Shown here piece after piece: positions 1-8,652 of a DNA stretch of 64,000 bases. Location: contig JAJDXQ010000020.1 in NCBI GenBank assembly GCA_022823185.1, positions 124,001 through 188,000 on the forward strand. Direction: 5' to 3'. A model generated the notes under the pieces. That model was given only the letters and a program-made list of their open reading frames with translations, searched no databases and was not told the DNA's origin. Position 1 is the first letter of the stretch. The number at the start of each line of letters is the position of its first letter. The position numbers and the translations under genes are program-made. This DNA is from Caldilineaceae bacterium (GTDB lineage: Bacteria > Chloroflexota > Anaerolineae > Caldilineales > Caldilineaceae).

Positions 1-598
1 CCGATGACAGATTGGCCGGCCCGGACAGCTCGTAGATGGCGCCCGCGTGGCCCTCTTCAGTGAGAATCCGTGCAGCGGCCAGCGCCACGTCCGCCAAGTC
101 GACCAGCGCGAAGCGGGACCCTACGCTGTAGGGCACGGGGTAGATGCCTCCTGATTCGATCTGTTGCCGGTAGGCAAGGATATTCTGCATATATGCGCAA
201 GGCTGCAGAATCGTGAAAGGCAGGCCGCTGCGGAAGATCTCCTCCTCCACGCGCAGCTTCTGCCAGTGGTGCGGCATCTCTTCCGTCTGGGGGTGGAGAA
301 CGGAATGGTACACGAAGCGCTTGACGCCGCCCCGGTGCGCGGCCTGGATCGCCATCCTGGCGATCTGAAGCTCTCGCGGGTACATGTTGGGGCAGATGAG
401 GTAGAGGGCTTCGATGCCGCGGCACGCCTCCCGCCACAGGCTGGAATCTTCCAGGTCCCCCACTACGGTTGTCGCCGCCATCACATCCTGGGCCTGTTCA
501 GGGCGGCGCAGCCAGGCGCGCGCAGGCCGGTCGGCTTTCGCAAGGGCGCCAAGCACGGCCTTGCCTGTCTTGCCGGCGGCGCCGGTCACCAGGATCAT
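1..598 (-). CDS. NmrA-family NAD(P)-binding oxidoreductase (3' end cut by window)
   Basis: The reading frame opens with ATG at 598 and runs off the left edge without a stop, so only the first 199 residues are visible. The N-terminus has the Rossmann glycine motif GAAGKTG (residues 6-12) right after a hydrophobic beta strand. A typical atypical-SDR segment, KRFVYHSV, lies near residue 93-100. This fits the NmrA/NAD-dependent epimerase group, in which many members are sensors or quinone and isoflavone-type reductases rather than epimerases. The ATG overlaps the stop of the upstream Uma2 gene as ATGA, which implies translational coupling. The substrate cannot be told from what is visible. Confidence 0.85.
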   Translation of the reverse strand, partial: MILVTGAAGKTGKAVLGALAKADRPARAWLRRPEQAQDVMAATTVVGDLEDSSLWREACRGIEALYLICPNMYPRELQIARMAIQAAHRGGVKRFVYHSVLHPQTEEMPHHWQKLRVEEEIFRSGLPFTILQPCAYMQNILAYRQQIESGGIYPVPYSVGSRFALVDLADVALAAARILTEEGHAGAIYELSGPANLSS

Positions 599-1203
599 GC
601 CGGATTCATCTCGTCAACGGGAACTGCGAAGCCGTCCAAGACCTCTGAACGGGCGGTTTCCCCACGGTTCCGCAGCCCGAGCGACGCGTACCTTCCACTG
701 CGCAAGACATGGATTTCGGCAGTCTGTCCATGGGGATTGATGATCCAGTATTCGGGCACGCCGGCTTCGGCGTAGAGTTCGTACTTCAAGCTGCGGTCAT
801 GCGCAGGGTTGGATGGCGACAGCGCCTCGATTGCCAGATCGGGCGCCCCTTCGATGCAGGTCTCTCCGACGATCTCCATTCTTTCCTGGCGAACGAAAAG
901 AATGTCCGGCTGAACGGGGTCACCCAGTTTTCCGGGGAGTATGACATCAATCGGGGCCACATAGGCAGTTCCCAAAGCAGACTCTTCGAGGAAATCTTCC
1001 AGGAAGAATGCAAGACGGGTTATGACTCGCTGGTGCAGAGGGCGGGGCGCCGCTGACATGTAGAGTTCTCCCCGAATGACTTCGTAGCGTATGCCATCGT
1101 CTGGGAGAAGGGCATAGTCGTCATACGTCCACTTTCCCTGCGCCGGCGCATGCGCGGACTGCGTGGCGTATGTGACAGTCGCGGATTCCCGCGCTCTACG
1201 CAC
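595..1203 (-). CDS. Uma2 family (DUF820) putative PD-(D/E)XK endonuclease
   Basis: The protein has 202 residues, a normal length for Uma2. It starts with GTG at 1203, seven bases after AGGAGA, which decides the start. Visible family blocks are YEVIRGEL (residues 40-47), QPDILFV with Asp100, AIEALSPSN with Glu127, and the Asp136/Lys140 helix followed by GVPEYWIINP. These carry the acidic and lysine residues of a PD-(D/E)XK nuclease fold. Uma2 genes are abundant in cyanobacteria and Chloroflexota and their biological role is not settled. It overlaps the NmrA gene by four bases, so the two are probably co-transcribed. Confidence 0.85.
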   Translation of the reverse strand: MRRARESATVTYATQSAHAPAQGKWTYDDYALLPDDGIRYEVIRGELYMSAAPRPLHQRVITRLAFFLEDFLEESALGTAYVAPIDVILPGKLGDPVQPDILFVRQERMEIVGETCIEGAPDLAIEALSPSNPAHDRSLKYELYAEAGVPEYWIINPHGQTAEIHVLRSGRYASLGLRNRGETARSEVLDGFAVPVDEMNPA

Positions 1204-1305
1204 TTTGCGTCTCCTGTTTCAACTGCGGACAAGCAAAGACAGTGGCCGGCGACCATTTCGTGCGCCGGCCACTGACGGCCTGCCGATATCCGTCTGACCT
1301 AACGG

Positions 1306-2460
1306 CTATTCGCCGCCCTCGACAAGCTCGACCTCGATGGGCGTGTAGCTGTCTCCCATCAGGTCCCCGTCCAACAGTTCGAGGGCCGCCTTGGCCAGGT
1401 CTGTGCGGGCCGCGCCTTCGCTTGGAGGTTCGGAAATAACGCCCCCGTCAACCGACACCTGCACCGTCTGATCCCAAAGCGCCTGGTCCAAAACGCCGAT
1501 GCCTTCCGGCGACGGCCAGATCAGCTTATTGATTTCGTTCAGCTGCCAGCTCATGTGACTGTGGCCGAGGGTTGGCCCGTTGTCGAGCACGACTCGCACA
1601 CAGGCGTCGAAGCTGTCGCGACAGAACTGCCAGCCCTTGAAGCTGGCTGCAAGGAAGCGGATTGCAATGTCCTCATTGCCCTCCTCAGCCAGCCAGGCTT
1701 CGCGCGCGAAGACATGATCCTGCAGCATCGCGGTCCCGACGTCGTTGAAGTCGATGACCACCAGGTCGGAAGGCTGGTAGAGTTCTCCGGTGTCGGGGTT
1801 GACCGCCTCCAAGACCTGTGCGTATTCGTTGTAGATCATCGCCTGGGCGGCGTCGAGCTCCCGGTTGAGCAGAGCCAGCATATCGAAGCTCTGCTGGATG
1901 ACGGTGACGTCGTCAGGGTTGTTCGGGTCGATACCCTCGGCGCGCATCGCCACGAACAGTTCATGCTCGTTGCCGAACCCCCAGGTACCGATCTTCTTGC
2001 CGGCCATATCGGCGATCGTCTCGACCGGCGCGTCCGCCCAGGAGACCTCCAACGTGCCGCTGCGCTGGAAAACCTGGGCAATGTTCACCAGATCAGCGCC
2101 TTCAGCACGCGAGGCCAGCACCTTGGGCACCCATGCCAGACCAAACTCAGCCTGGCCGGAGGCGACCACCTGCTGGGGCACAATGTCCACGGCGCCCTCA
2201 AGGATGGTTACGTCCAGGCACTGCTCCGCGTAAAATCCTTGGTCGACTGCCGCGAAGTAGCCCGCGAATTGGGACTGTGTCACCCACTGAAGCTGCAAGC
2301 TGACAGGGGTGAGCTCGGCGCAGGCGTCCCCGGCCGCGCCTTCCGCTGGGGCCTCTTCGGCTCCCGTATCCATCGCTGGCGCAGCTGGCGCGACGCAAGC
2401 CCCAAGCGCCAAAATGAGCAACGCGCAGCCCGTGAGCAACAATGAAGTTCGCTTCTTCAT
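1306..2460 (-). CDS. ABC transporter substrate-binding lipoprotein, NMT1/THI5-like
   Basis: This 384-residue protein begins with a lipoprotein signal: MKKR, a hydrophobic core and the lipobox LGAC with Cys22, followed by an Ala/Pro/Glu-rich linker. The frame stays open further upstream, but ATG 2460 is preceded by GGGAGG at a good distance and starts the signal peptide. Residues from about 50 match the NMT1/THI5 domain (LQLQWVTQSQFAGYF, then GFYAEQ), known for binding pyrimidine-type, sulfonate or nitrate-like ligands. It lies downstream of its permease and ATPase in one operon. The dihydropyrimidinase and ureidopropionase genes nearby make a pyrimidine, hydantoin or related ureide a reasonable ligand. 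That ligand is inferred. Confidence 0.88.
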   Translation of the reverse strand: MKKRTSLLLTGCALLILALGACVAPAAPAMDTGAEEAPAEGAAGDACAELTPVSLQLQWVTQSQFAGYFAAVDQGFYAEQCLDVTILEGAVDIVPQQVVASGQAEFGLAWVPKVLASRAEGADLVNIAQVFQRSGTLEVSWADAPVETIADMAGKKIGTWGFGNEHELFVAMRAEGIDPNNPDDVTVIQQSFDMLALLNRELDAAQAMIYNEYAQVLEAVNPDTGELYQPSDLVVIDFNDVGTAMLQDHVFAREAWLAEEGNEDIAIRFLAASFKGWQFCRDSFDACVRVVLDNGPTLGHSHMSWQLNEINKLIWPSPEGIGVLDQALWDQTVQVSVDGGVISEPPSEGAARTDLAKAALELLDGDLMGDSYTPIEVELVEGGE

Positions 2461-2503
2461 GAGATCCTCCCGACCTAAAGTGTTTGGATAGAGTGTGCCT
2501 TGA

Positions 2504-3445
2504 CTAGGCGCGGAAAGTCGGATGCCACGGCAGCGCCAGCCTTTCCGCAAGCAGAATGACAAGATAGATGGCGATTCCGAGCAGACATGCCACGAGAATC
2601 GCGGCCCAGGCCGACGCAAAGCGGAACAGCGCGGCTTCCTGCGTGATAAAGACGCCCAATGCAATGCGGGGCCCGCCAAAGTACTCGCCCACGATTGCGC
2701 CGATCATGGCGAGCGCGCCCGCCACCTTCAGGCCGCTGAACAGTGAAGGCAGCGCGTTGGGAATCCGCAGCTTGATCAGGATTTCGGAGTCGCTGGCTGC
2801 ATACGAACGCATCAGTTCCAGCGACCGCGCGTCAACCGACACCAGGCCTCGCACGGTATTGATCATGATGGGGAAAAAGATCATGATGGTCACGATCGCC
2901 ATTTTCGAGAACGGGTTGTCGATGCCGAACCAGTTGTTCATGATCGGCGCGAAGGCGATGATCGGCATCGAGTTGGCCGCGATGGCAAAGGGAAGCAAAG
3001 CCTCGCGCGTTGCGGTCCAGCGCGTCGTGGCGACCGCTACAGCGATACCTGCCACTGTTCCCATCGCCATCCCCCCCAACGCTTCTTTCAGAGTGAACCA
3101 ACTGGCGGCCAGGATGGGCGTGAGATTGCTGCCCGGCAACACGAAGAATCTGCGCCCGCCCAGGTTGAACGCCAGCCACCGCGCCTCCTCCAATGAAGCC
3201 TGCGTCTCAGGCGAAAGCTCGGCCGGCAAAACGGTGAAGAAACGGTTCTCCAAGGAGATGTCTTCTCCCTCTCCCGATATCGACGGGTCGAGAGCCGCCA
3301 CCCGAACAAGATTGCCGGCAATGGCCGATGGCTTTGGCAACAAAAACTGCTGGATGTTGAAAGCAGTCACCAGCGACTCCCACAGGACGACCAGCACGAC
3401 CAGGATGACGGCTGGAGCCCAAAACCGTTGCCTGGGTTCGCTCAT
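2504..3445 (-). CDS. ABC transporter permease, SsuC/ThiX type
   Basis: This 313-residue inner-membrane permease has one N-terminal transmembrane helix (VILVVLVVLWESLV), then about 65 polar residues, then the five-helix BPD_transp_1 core. The coupling region contains MRSYAASDSEILIKLRIPNALP, split here as MRSYAASDSE and LRIPNALP, the EAA-like loop that docks on the ATPase. The long extracytoplasmic segment between helices 1 and 2 is unusual for SsuC-type permeases and has a counterpart in the second permease at 6256-7173. Its ATG overlaps the ATPase stop as ATGA, so the two are translationally coupled. The substrate follows from the neighbouring binding protein. Confidence 0.9.
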   Translation of the reverse strand: MSEPRQRFWAPAVILVVLVVLWESLVTAFNIQQFLLPKPSAIAGNLVRVAALDPSISGEGEDISLENRFFTVLPAELSPETQASLEEARWLAFNLGGRRFFVLPGSNLTPILAASWFTLKEALGGMAMGTVAGIAVAVATTRWTATREALLPFAIAANSMPIIAFAPIMNNWFGIDNPFSKMAIVTIMIFFPIMINTVRGLVSVDARSLELMRSYAASDSEILIKLRIPNALPSLFSGLKVAGALAMIGAIVGEYFGGPRIALGVFITQEAALFRFASAWAAILVACLLGIAIYLVILLAERLALPWHPTFRA

Positions 3446-4245
3446 GCCGGCTTCCTCTCCGGAGCTTCACCGGCTTCGCTGACGCGAAGCGCCTCCCGCA
3501 CAGTCGTCTCCAACTCGAAGAAGCGTACGTTGCTGCGCGTCTCCGCATTGCGAGGCTGGGGCAGGTCGATGGCGATGTCGGCGGTGATGCGGCCCGGTCT
3601 CGCCGACATGACGATCACCCTTGTCGACAGAAAGACAGCTTCGGTGATGCTGTGGGTGACGAAAAGCACAGTCGTGTCGGTCTTTCGCCAGATGTTGAGA
3701 AGTTCCAGATTGAGCCGTTCGCGCGTCATCTCATCCAGCGCGCCAAAGGGTTCATCCATCAACAGGATGGACGGTTCAAAGGACAGCGCGCGGGCGATCG
3801 CCACCCTCTGCTGCATGCCGCCCGAAAGCTGCCAGGGATAGTGACCCGCAAAATCGGACAGTTCGACCAGCTCCAGCATCGCCTGCGTCCGGCTCTCCTT
3901 TTCGGAGCGGCTGAACTGCATTAACTCCAGCGGCAGTTGCACGTTCTTGGCGACAGTACGCCAATCATATAGCGTCGCGGCCTGGAAAACGATCCCATAG
4001 TCCTGGTCGAGCCGGGCTTGCCGGGCGCTCTTGCCATTGATCGCGGCGACGCCGGAGGTTGGCTGGACCAGATCACCCACGACGCGCAGGAGGGTGGACT
4101 TCCCGCACCCCGAAGGCCCGATCAACGAAATGAACTCGTTCTGCTCGATCCGCAGATCGATTTCCTTCAGCGCATGGACCTGGTCGGAGGCGCCTTCACC
4201 GAAGATCTTGTCGACGTTTTCGAGAATGACAACAGGGCCGGGCAT
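3442..4245 (-). CDS. ABC transporter ATP-binding protein, SsuB/TauB type
   Basis: This 267-residue ATPase has every canonical motif: Walker A GPSGCGKST, the Q-loop region, the signature LSGGMQQR, Walker B LLMDEPFGALDE, and the switch histidine in VTHSITEA. It matches the nitrate/sulfonate/taurine and NMT1-associated ATPases. It is the first gene of the three-gene operon ATPase, permease, binding protein. An extended -10 promoter lies about 66 bases upstream. It is the only importer-type ATPase near the dihydropyrimidinase genes and may also serve the orphan permease at 6256-7173. Confidence 0.92.
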   Translation of the reverse strand: MPGPVVILENVDKIFGEGASDQVHALKEIDLRIEQNEFISLIGPSGCGKSTLLRVVGDLVQPTSGVAAINGKSARQARLDQDYGIVFQAATLYDWRTVAKNVQLPLELMQFSRSEKESRTQAMLELVELSDFAGHYPWQLSGGMQQRVAIARALSFEPSILLMDEPFGALDEMTRERLNLELLNIWRKTDTTVLFVTHSITEAVFLSTRVIVMSARPGRITADIAIDLPQPRNAETRSNVRFFELETTVREALRVSEAGEAPERKPA

Positions 4246-4746
4246 GGAGTATCTCTAGGTTTGGCAACGGTTGAATCTTGCGAAGATAGTTCGCGCATGA
4301 AGTGGTGTCGATTGTAGCACACGCCCGAATGCGAAGCCAACCAGAAAATTCTCTGGTCCCCTTCTTCCTGTGGACTGCAATCTGGTCAATGGCCGCTGTC
4401 CTAAACCCTGTCGCGCCGCGCATCAGTTCAGTAGGCGGGCCATGCGAGGCGAGGGCGACAGGCTGCCGGGCATGGGTCTGGACTTACTCGCAGACACATG
4501 TCAAGCAGGGCGCCTCGGGGCAGAGAGCATCCCCCCACTGCGCGCCCAGAGGCGGATTGAGGCATGGCAGGGCTCGCGCAGTTTTGCTCTCCGAAAAGGC
4601 AAAGTTACACTGAGAAAATGCCATTGCACGCCTCCAATCATGCCTGGACAGGCGCGCCAATGCTGGGCGAGCGGTTTCCCACTCTCACGCATGGTTCCGC
4701 GCTTCGCTCAAACTCCTCCTCACCCAATTCACGAGGGCGATCTGAA
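4246..4746. other. Intergenic region between divergent genes
   Basis: About 500 bases separate the ABC ATPase from the sulfatase. The left part holds a candidate promoter for the ATPase operon (4311-4340). I found no convincing gene in the rest; short frames here have no ribosome binding site and no family motif. Confidence 0.5.
4311..4340 (-). promoter_or_regulatory. Candidate sigma-A promoter for the NMT1-type ABC operon
   Basis: On the minus strand the -35 TTGGCT (4340-4335) is followed after 18 bases by an extended -10, TGCTACAAT (4319-4311). Transcription would start near 4304, giving a leader of about 60 bases before the ATPase ATG at 4245. The same architecture recurs at 57948-57977 and 63655-63684. 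Confidence 0.5.
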
Positions 4747-6234
4747 ATGTCTGACAAGTTGCCGCACATCCTGATCTTTAACCCCGACCAGTGGCGGGGC
4801 GACGCGCTCGGCCACATGGGCGACCCCGGCGCCGTTACGCCGGTACTGGACCGGTTCGCGCGAACTGAGGGCGTCTCCTTTGCCAACGCCTTCTGCCAGA
4901 ACCCCGTCTGCACGCCGAGCCGCTGCTCGTTCATGACGGGGTGGTACCCTCATGTGCGCGGCCACCGCACCATGTTTCACATGCTGCGCCCGGATGAACC
5001 AATGCTCCTGCGGACCTTGCGCGACAATGGCTACTACGTCTGGTGGGGCGGGAAGAACGATGTCGTCCCAGCTCAGAACGGCTACGCCGGCTACTGTGAT
5101 GTCAAGTACGCGCCGCCGCAGCCGGAGCGCCTCCAGAAGAACCCCCACCTGCTGACCGAGTGGCGCGGAGACCCCGACGGCGACAACTACTATTCGTTCT
5201 ACGTGGGCCGGACTGAGATTCCCGAAGGCGAGACGGTGGCCTACGACTCAGACTGGGCGATGGTCGAAGGGGCGATCGAGCAGATTGAGAACGCGCCGCC
5301 GGGCCAGCCGCTCTGCATCTATCTTCCGCTGTCCTATCCCCATCCTCCCTACGCGGTCGAGGAGCCCTGGTACAGCCAGGTCGACCCGAACCGCATTCCC
5401 GAACGAACCCCAACGCCAAGTCAAGACCGCGGCGGGTGGGAGGGCTATCCCAGTCTGATGAAGGGGATCTATGAAGGGCAGCAGATGCAGGACTGGTCTG
5501 AGGAGCGCCTGCGGGAGTTACGCCGCACCTACTACGGGATGTGCGCTCGCGTTGATCACCAGTTCGGCATGGTGCTGGAGGCGCTGAGGAAGGCGGGGCT
5601 ATACGACGACACGCTGGTGTTCTTCTTTTCCGACCACGGCGACTTCACCGGTGACTATGGCCTGGTCGAGAAGACGCAGAATACCTTCCAGGACTGTCTG
5701 ACACGCGTGCCGCTTCTGGTCAAGCCGCCGGCAAACACAGAGGCGGCGCCGCGCGTCTCCGATGCGCTGGTGGAGTTGATCGACTTCCCGGCCACTGTGT
5801 TCGCGCTGACCGGAATCGAAGCGGGCTACGACCACTTTGGCCGTTCACTTCTGCCCCTGCTTGCCGGGGAAACGGACAGCCACCGGGACGCTGTCTTCTG
5901 TGAGGGAGGACGCCTTCACGGCGAGCGCCAGTGCATGGAACTGGAAAGCAAAGCCCAGCCCGGATTCCTGTACTGGCCGCGGCTTCGCCTGCAGATGGAG
6001 GAGGGCCCGGAGCACACCAAGGCGGCGATGTGCAGGACGGCGGAACACAAATACGTCAGACGTTTCTACGAGCGGGACGAGCTATACGACCTGAAAGCCG
6101 ACCCGCGCGAGACGCGAAATGTGATCGACGATCCCGGCTATCAGGACGTGTTGGCCTCCCTCAAAGAGCGGATGTTGCAGTGGTACATGGAAACCAGCGA
6201 TGTGGTTCCGCATGAAACGGACAGCCGGCGTTGA
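4747..6234 (+). CDS. Sulfatase, formylglycine-dependent
   Basis: The protein has 495 residues from ATG 4747, where the sulfatase domain begins (LPHILIFNPDQWRGDAL); the frame is open upstream but that part is not sulfatase-like. The modification motif is C55-T-P-S-R, the substrate for conversion of the cysteine to formylglycine. An internal metal-site segment, FFFSDHGDFTGD, and the C-terminal ELYDLKADPRET (typical sulfatase end) are present. There is no signal peptide, so it is probably cytoplasmic, cleaving a sulfate ester or acting as a phosphonate/phosphodiesterase-like relative. No formylglycine-generating enzyme is in the window. It lies convergent to the second permease with only 21 bases between stops. 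Confidence 0.9.
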   Translation: MSDKLPHILIFNPDQWRGDALGHMGDPGAVTPVLDRFARTEGVSFANAFCQNPVCTPSRCSFMTGWYPHVRGHRTMFHMLRPDEPMLLRTLRDNGYYVWWGGKNDVVPAQNGYAGYCDVKYAPPQPERLQKNPHLLTEWRGDPDGDNYYSFYVGRTEIPEGETVAYDSDWAMVEGAIEQIENAPPGQPLCIYLPLSYPHPPYAVEEPWYSQVDPNRIPERTPTPSQDRGGWEGYPSLMKGIYEGQQMQDWSEERLRELRRTYYGMCARVDHQFGMVLEALRKAGLYDDTLVFFFSDHGDFTGDYGLVEKTQNTFQDCLTRVPLLVKPPANTEAAPRVSDALVELIDFPATVFALTGIEAGYDHFGRSLLPLLAGETDSHRDAVFCEGGRLHGERQCMELESKAQPGFLYWPRLRLQMEEGPEHTKAAMCRTAEHKYVRRFYERDELYDLKADPRETRNVIDDPGYQDVLASLKERMLQWYMETSDVVPHETDSRR

Positions 6235-6255
6235 ATCCGTCTCGTGAGGCTGAGA

Positions 6256-7173
6256 TCACGTCTCCGATACCTGTTTCTGCACGAAAATTCTCTCCAACAG
6301 AGAGATGATCAGGAAGAAGACCATACCGGTGAAGGAGGCGAAGAGGATCGAGGCCCAGAGTCTTTCAGGCCCGGTGGCGTAATACTGGTTGTAGTTGAGA
6401 ATAATACGGCCCAAGCCGTCGGCGATGCCGCTGGGGAGTTCCCCAATGATCGCCCCGACCACGCTGGCCGTCGCCGAGACCTTGAGCGCCGTGAAGATGT
6501 AGGGAAGGGCGGAGGGCACCCGTAATTTCCACAAGATATCCCATGACGATGCCGCGTAGGACTCCATCAGTTCGACCGCGGTCGGTTCCGGCGAGCGCAG
6601 CCCCTGCAGCGTGTTTATCGTGACGGGGAAGAAGGTCAGATACGCGGCGATGACAGCCACGGAGAACCAGCTGCCGCCCAGCCAGATGACGACCATGGGC
6701 GCGATCGCCAGCAGGGGAACAGTCTGCGATGCCACGACATAGGGCAGAAGGCCCCGTTCCAGCAGCCCGGAGTGCGCAAAGGCGACCCCGAGCGCGAAGC
6801 CGAGCATCCCGCCGATGAGGAAGCCGGCCACGGCTTCCTGCAGGGTAAACAGAGAGGCTTTCAGCAGAATCGTCAGCAGAATTGTGTCGCTGCCGCGCCG
6901 CGGCGGCTGGAAGATGGTCAGCAGAATGTCCCAGACGTGGGGCATCGCCCGATCGTCGGCCCGAACCGGCAACTGCACTTCGCACAGGCCGACCGCGGCG
7001 CAGAGCGCGCCCGCGGGCCTGTCTGCCTCCGCCTGAACCGGCACAGTCCCCCGCAGATATGCGCCGCCCGGTGCGCCAAGCAGCTTATACGCCTCCCAGA
7101 AAATCGCGAGGAGCGCAACGATCAAGACAAAATACCCGACCGCGTTCAGCGGGGGCAGTCTGATCCGTGTCAC
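6256..7173 (-). CDS. ABC transporter permease, SsuC/ThiX type, coupled to dihydropyrimidinase
   Basis: This 305-residue permease begins with GTG at 7173, which overlaps the dihydropyrimidinase stop as GTGA. Helix 1 (YFVLIVALLAIFWEAYKLL) is followed by a polar stretch of about 50 residues containing two cysteines, then five more helices. The cytoplasmic docking loop reads MESYAASSWDILWKLRVPSALP (MESYAASS, LRVPSALP). It is a paralogue of the permease at 2504-3445. No binding protein or ATPase is adjacent, so it probably works with the ATPase at 3442-4245, possibly as a heterodimer with the other permease; that is an inference from gene content. Confidence 0.88.
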   Translation of the reverse strand: MTRIRLPPLNAVGYFVLIVALLAIFWEAYKLLGAPGGAYLRGTVPVQAEADRPAGALCAAVGLCEVQLPVRADDRAMPHVWDILLTIFQPPRRGSDTILLTILLKASLFTLQEAVAGFLIGGMLGFALGVAFAHSGLLERGLLPYVVASQTVPLLAIAPMVVIWLGGSWFSVAVIAAYLTFFPVTINTLQGLRSPEPTAVELMESYAASSWDILWKLRVPSALPYIFTALKVSATASVVGAIIGELPSGIADGLGRIILNYNQYYATGPERLWASILFASFTGMVFFLIISLLERIFVQKQVSET

Positions 7174-8576
7174 AGCACCTCCGCAAAGGGTTTGCGTCTT
7201 AGAAAGCGCCCGCGTCCGGCGGCTCCCAACCAGCTGTTACCGTCCACAATCACCTGCCCTCGCAACAGCACTTTTTCGGGCCAGCCGCGGACGCGCATGC
7301 CTTCGTAGACGTTGTAATCGGTGTTCATGTGGTGCGTGGCCGCCGAAATGGTATGCTCGCGATTCGGATCCCAGATCACGATGTCCGCGTCGGAGCCGAC
7401 CGCGATCGTGCCCTTGCGCGGATACAGGCCGAAGATCTTCGCCGGGTTGGTACAGGCAATCTCGACAAACCGGTTGGCACTGTAACGGCCGCCGCCCACA
7501 CCCGCATGCCACATCACCGGCATCCGGTCCTCGATGCCGGGCATGCCGTTCGGGATCTGGTGAAAACCCTCCCGGCCCAACTCCTTGCCCGCGATGCGGC
7601 CATTCACCCCGCCCTCGAACCAGAAGGGACAGTGGTCGGTGGAAACTGCCTGGAGGCCGCCCTCCGCCAGCGCCTTCCAAAGCACGCCGGCATCCTTCGG
7701 CTGCCGGACCGGCGGCGAGCAGACGAATTTGGCTCCCTCGTATCCGGGCTTGGCCAGATCCTCTTCGAAGATAAACAGATATTGGGTACAGGTCTCTCCC
7801 ATGACCGGAAAGCCCTTTGCGCGGCCCAAAGCAATCTGCTCCACGGCCTCTTCACAGGTGACATGCACAACATACAAGGGCGCGCCGCTGATGCCGGAAA
7901 ACGCGACAGCCCGTCCCGTCGCTTCAGCTTCCGCCATGGCAGGGTGGGCCGCGGCATGGTACTTGGGCGCTGTCTTCCCCTCTTCCAGGAGCCTGGCTGT
8001 CAGGTCGGCGATGACGTCGCCGTTCTCGGCATGGACCATCACCAAGAGCCCGTGTTCCTCCGCGACCTGCATGGCCCGAAAGAGGGTCGTATCGTCCACC
8101 TGGAAGAGACCTTTGTATGCCATGAAGAGCTTGAGGCTTGTAATGCCTTCGTCGACCACGGACGGGATCTCCGCCATGACGTCGTCCCGCAGGTCGGTGA
8201 TGGCGACATGAAATCCGTAATCGATCGCCGCCTTACCGGCCGCCTTGTCATGCCAGGCCTCGATGCCTTCCTTGAGCGAGCCGCCGACGGGCTGAATGAC
8301 AAAGTCGATGTGGGTGGTGGTGGCGCCGAACGCAGCAGCTCGATGGCCGGTGAAAAAGTCGTCCGAAGAGACAGTGCCGCCGAAGGGAAGCTCAAGATGG
8401 GTATGGACGTCAATTCCGCCTGGCATGACCAGCTTGCCGGCGGCATCGATCACCTGCGCGCCCTCGGAAGACAGATCGAGACCGATCAGGACCACGCGTT
8501 CGTCCTCGATCAGGATGTCGGCCTGCACACTGTCAGCGGCAGTGATCACGGTTCCGTTCTTGATCAGCGTTGGCAT
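7170..8576 (-). CDS. hydA: Dihydropyrimidinase / D-hydantoinase
   Basis: This 468-residue enzyme hydrolyses the ring of 5,6-dihydropyrimidines or hydantoins to N-carbamoyl amino acids. The binuclear zinc site is complete: H58 and H60 in GGIDVHTHLE, the carboxylated lysine K149 in SLKLFMAYKG, H182 in VHAENGD, H238 in VVHVT and D314 in STDHCPF. ATG 8576 follows GGAGGGGGAG and matches the family N-terminus (TLIKNGTVITA); the longer frame is not needed. It lies between the nitrilase-type amidase upstream and the permease downstream. Together they form the last two steps of reductive pyrimidine degradation with uptake. No dihydropyrimidine dehydrogenase is in the window, so the true substrate could be a hydantoin instead of dihydrouracil. 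Confidence 0.94.
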   Translation of the reverse strand: MPTLIKNGTVITAADSVQADILIEDERVVLIGLDLSSEGAQVIDAAGKLVMPGGIDVHTHLELPFGGTVSSDDFFTGHRAAAFGATTTHIDFVIQPVGGSLKEGIEAWHDKAAGKAAIDYGFHVAITDLRDDVMAEIPSVVDEGITSLKLFMAYKGLFQVDDTTLFRAMQVAEEHGLLVMVHAENGDVIADLTARLLEEGKTAPKYHAAAHPAMAEAEATGRAVAFSGISGAPLYVVHVTCEEAVEQIALGRAKGFPVMGETCTQYLFIFEEDLAKPGYEGAKFVCSPPVRQPKDAGVLWKALAEGGLQAVSTDHCPFWFEGGVNGRIAGKELGREGFHQIPNGMPGIEDRMPVMWHAGVGGGRYSANRFVEIACTNPAKIFGLYPRKGTIAVGSDADIVIWDPNREHTISAATHHMNTDYNVYEGMRVRGWPEKVLLRGQVIVDGNSWLGAAGRGRFLRRKPFAEVL

Positions 8577-8652
8577 TTCAGTCTCCCCCTCCGTTTGGTC
8601 GGCGCATGTACTGTTTGCAGCGCCCGACAACAACTGTCTCAGAATCGGTAAG

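Noticed and set aside
1555..2445. Long plus-strand open frame opposite the NMT1-type binding protein
   Set aside because: It lies exactly over the minus-strand gene, has no family motif or ribosome site, and is a GC-rich antisense frame.
7329..8651. 440-residue plus-strand frame opposite dihydropyrimidinase
   Set aside because: Shadow of a gene with a complete zinc site; no motif of its own.
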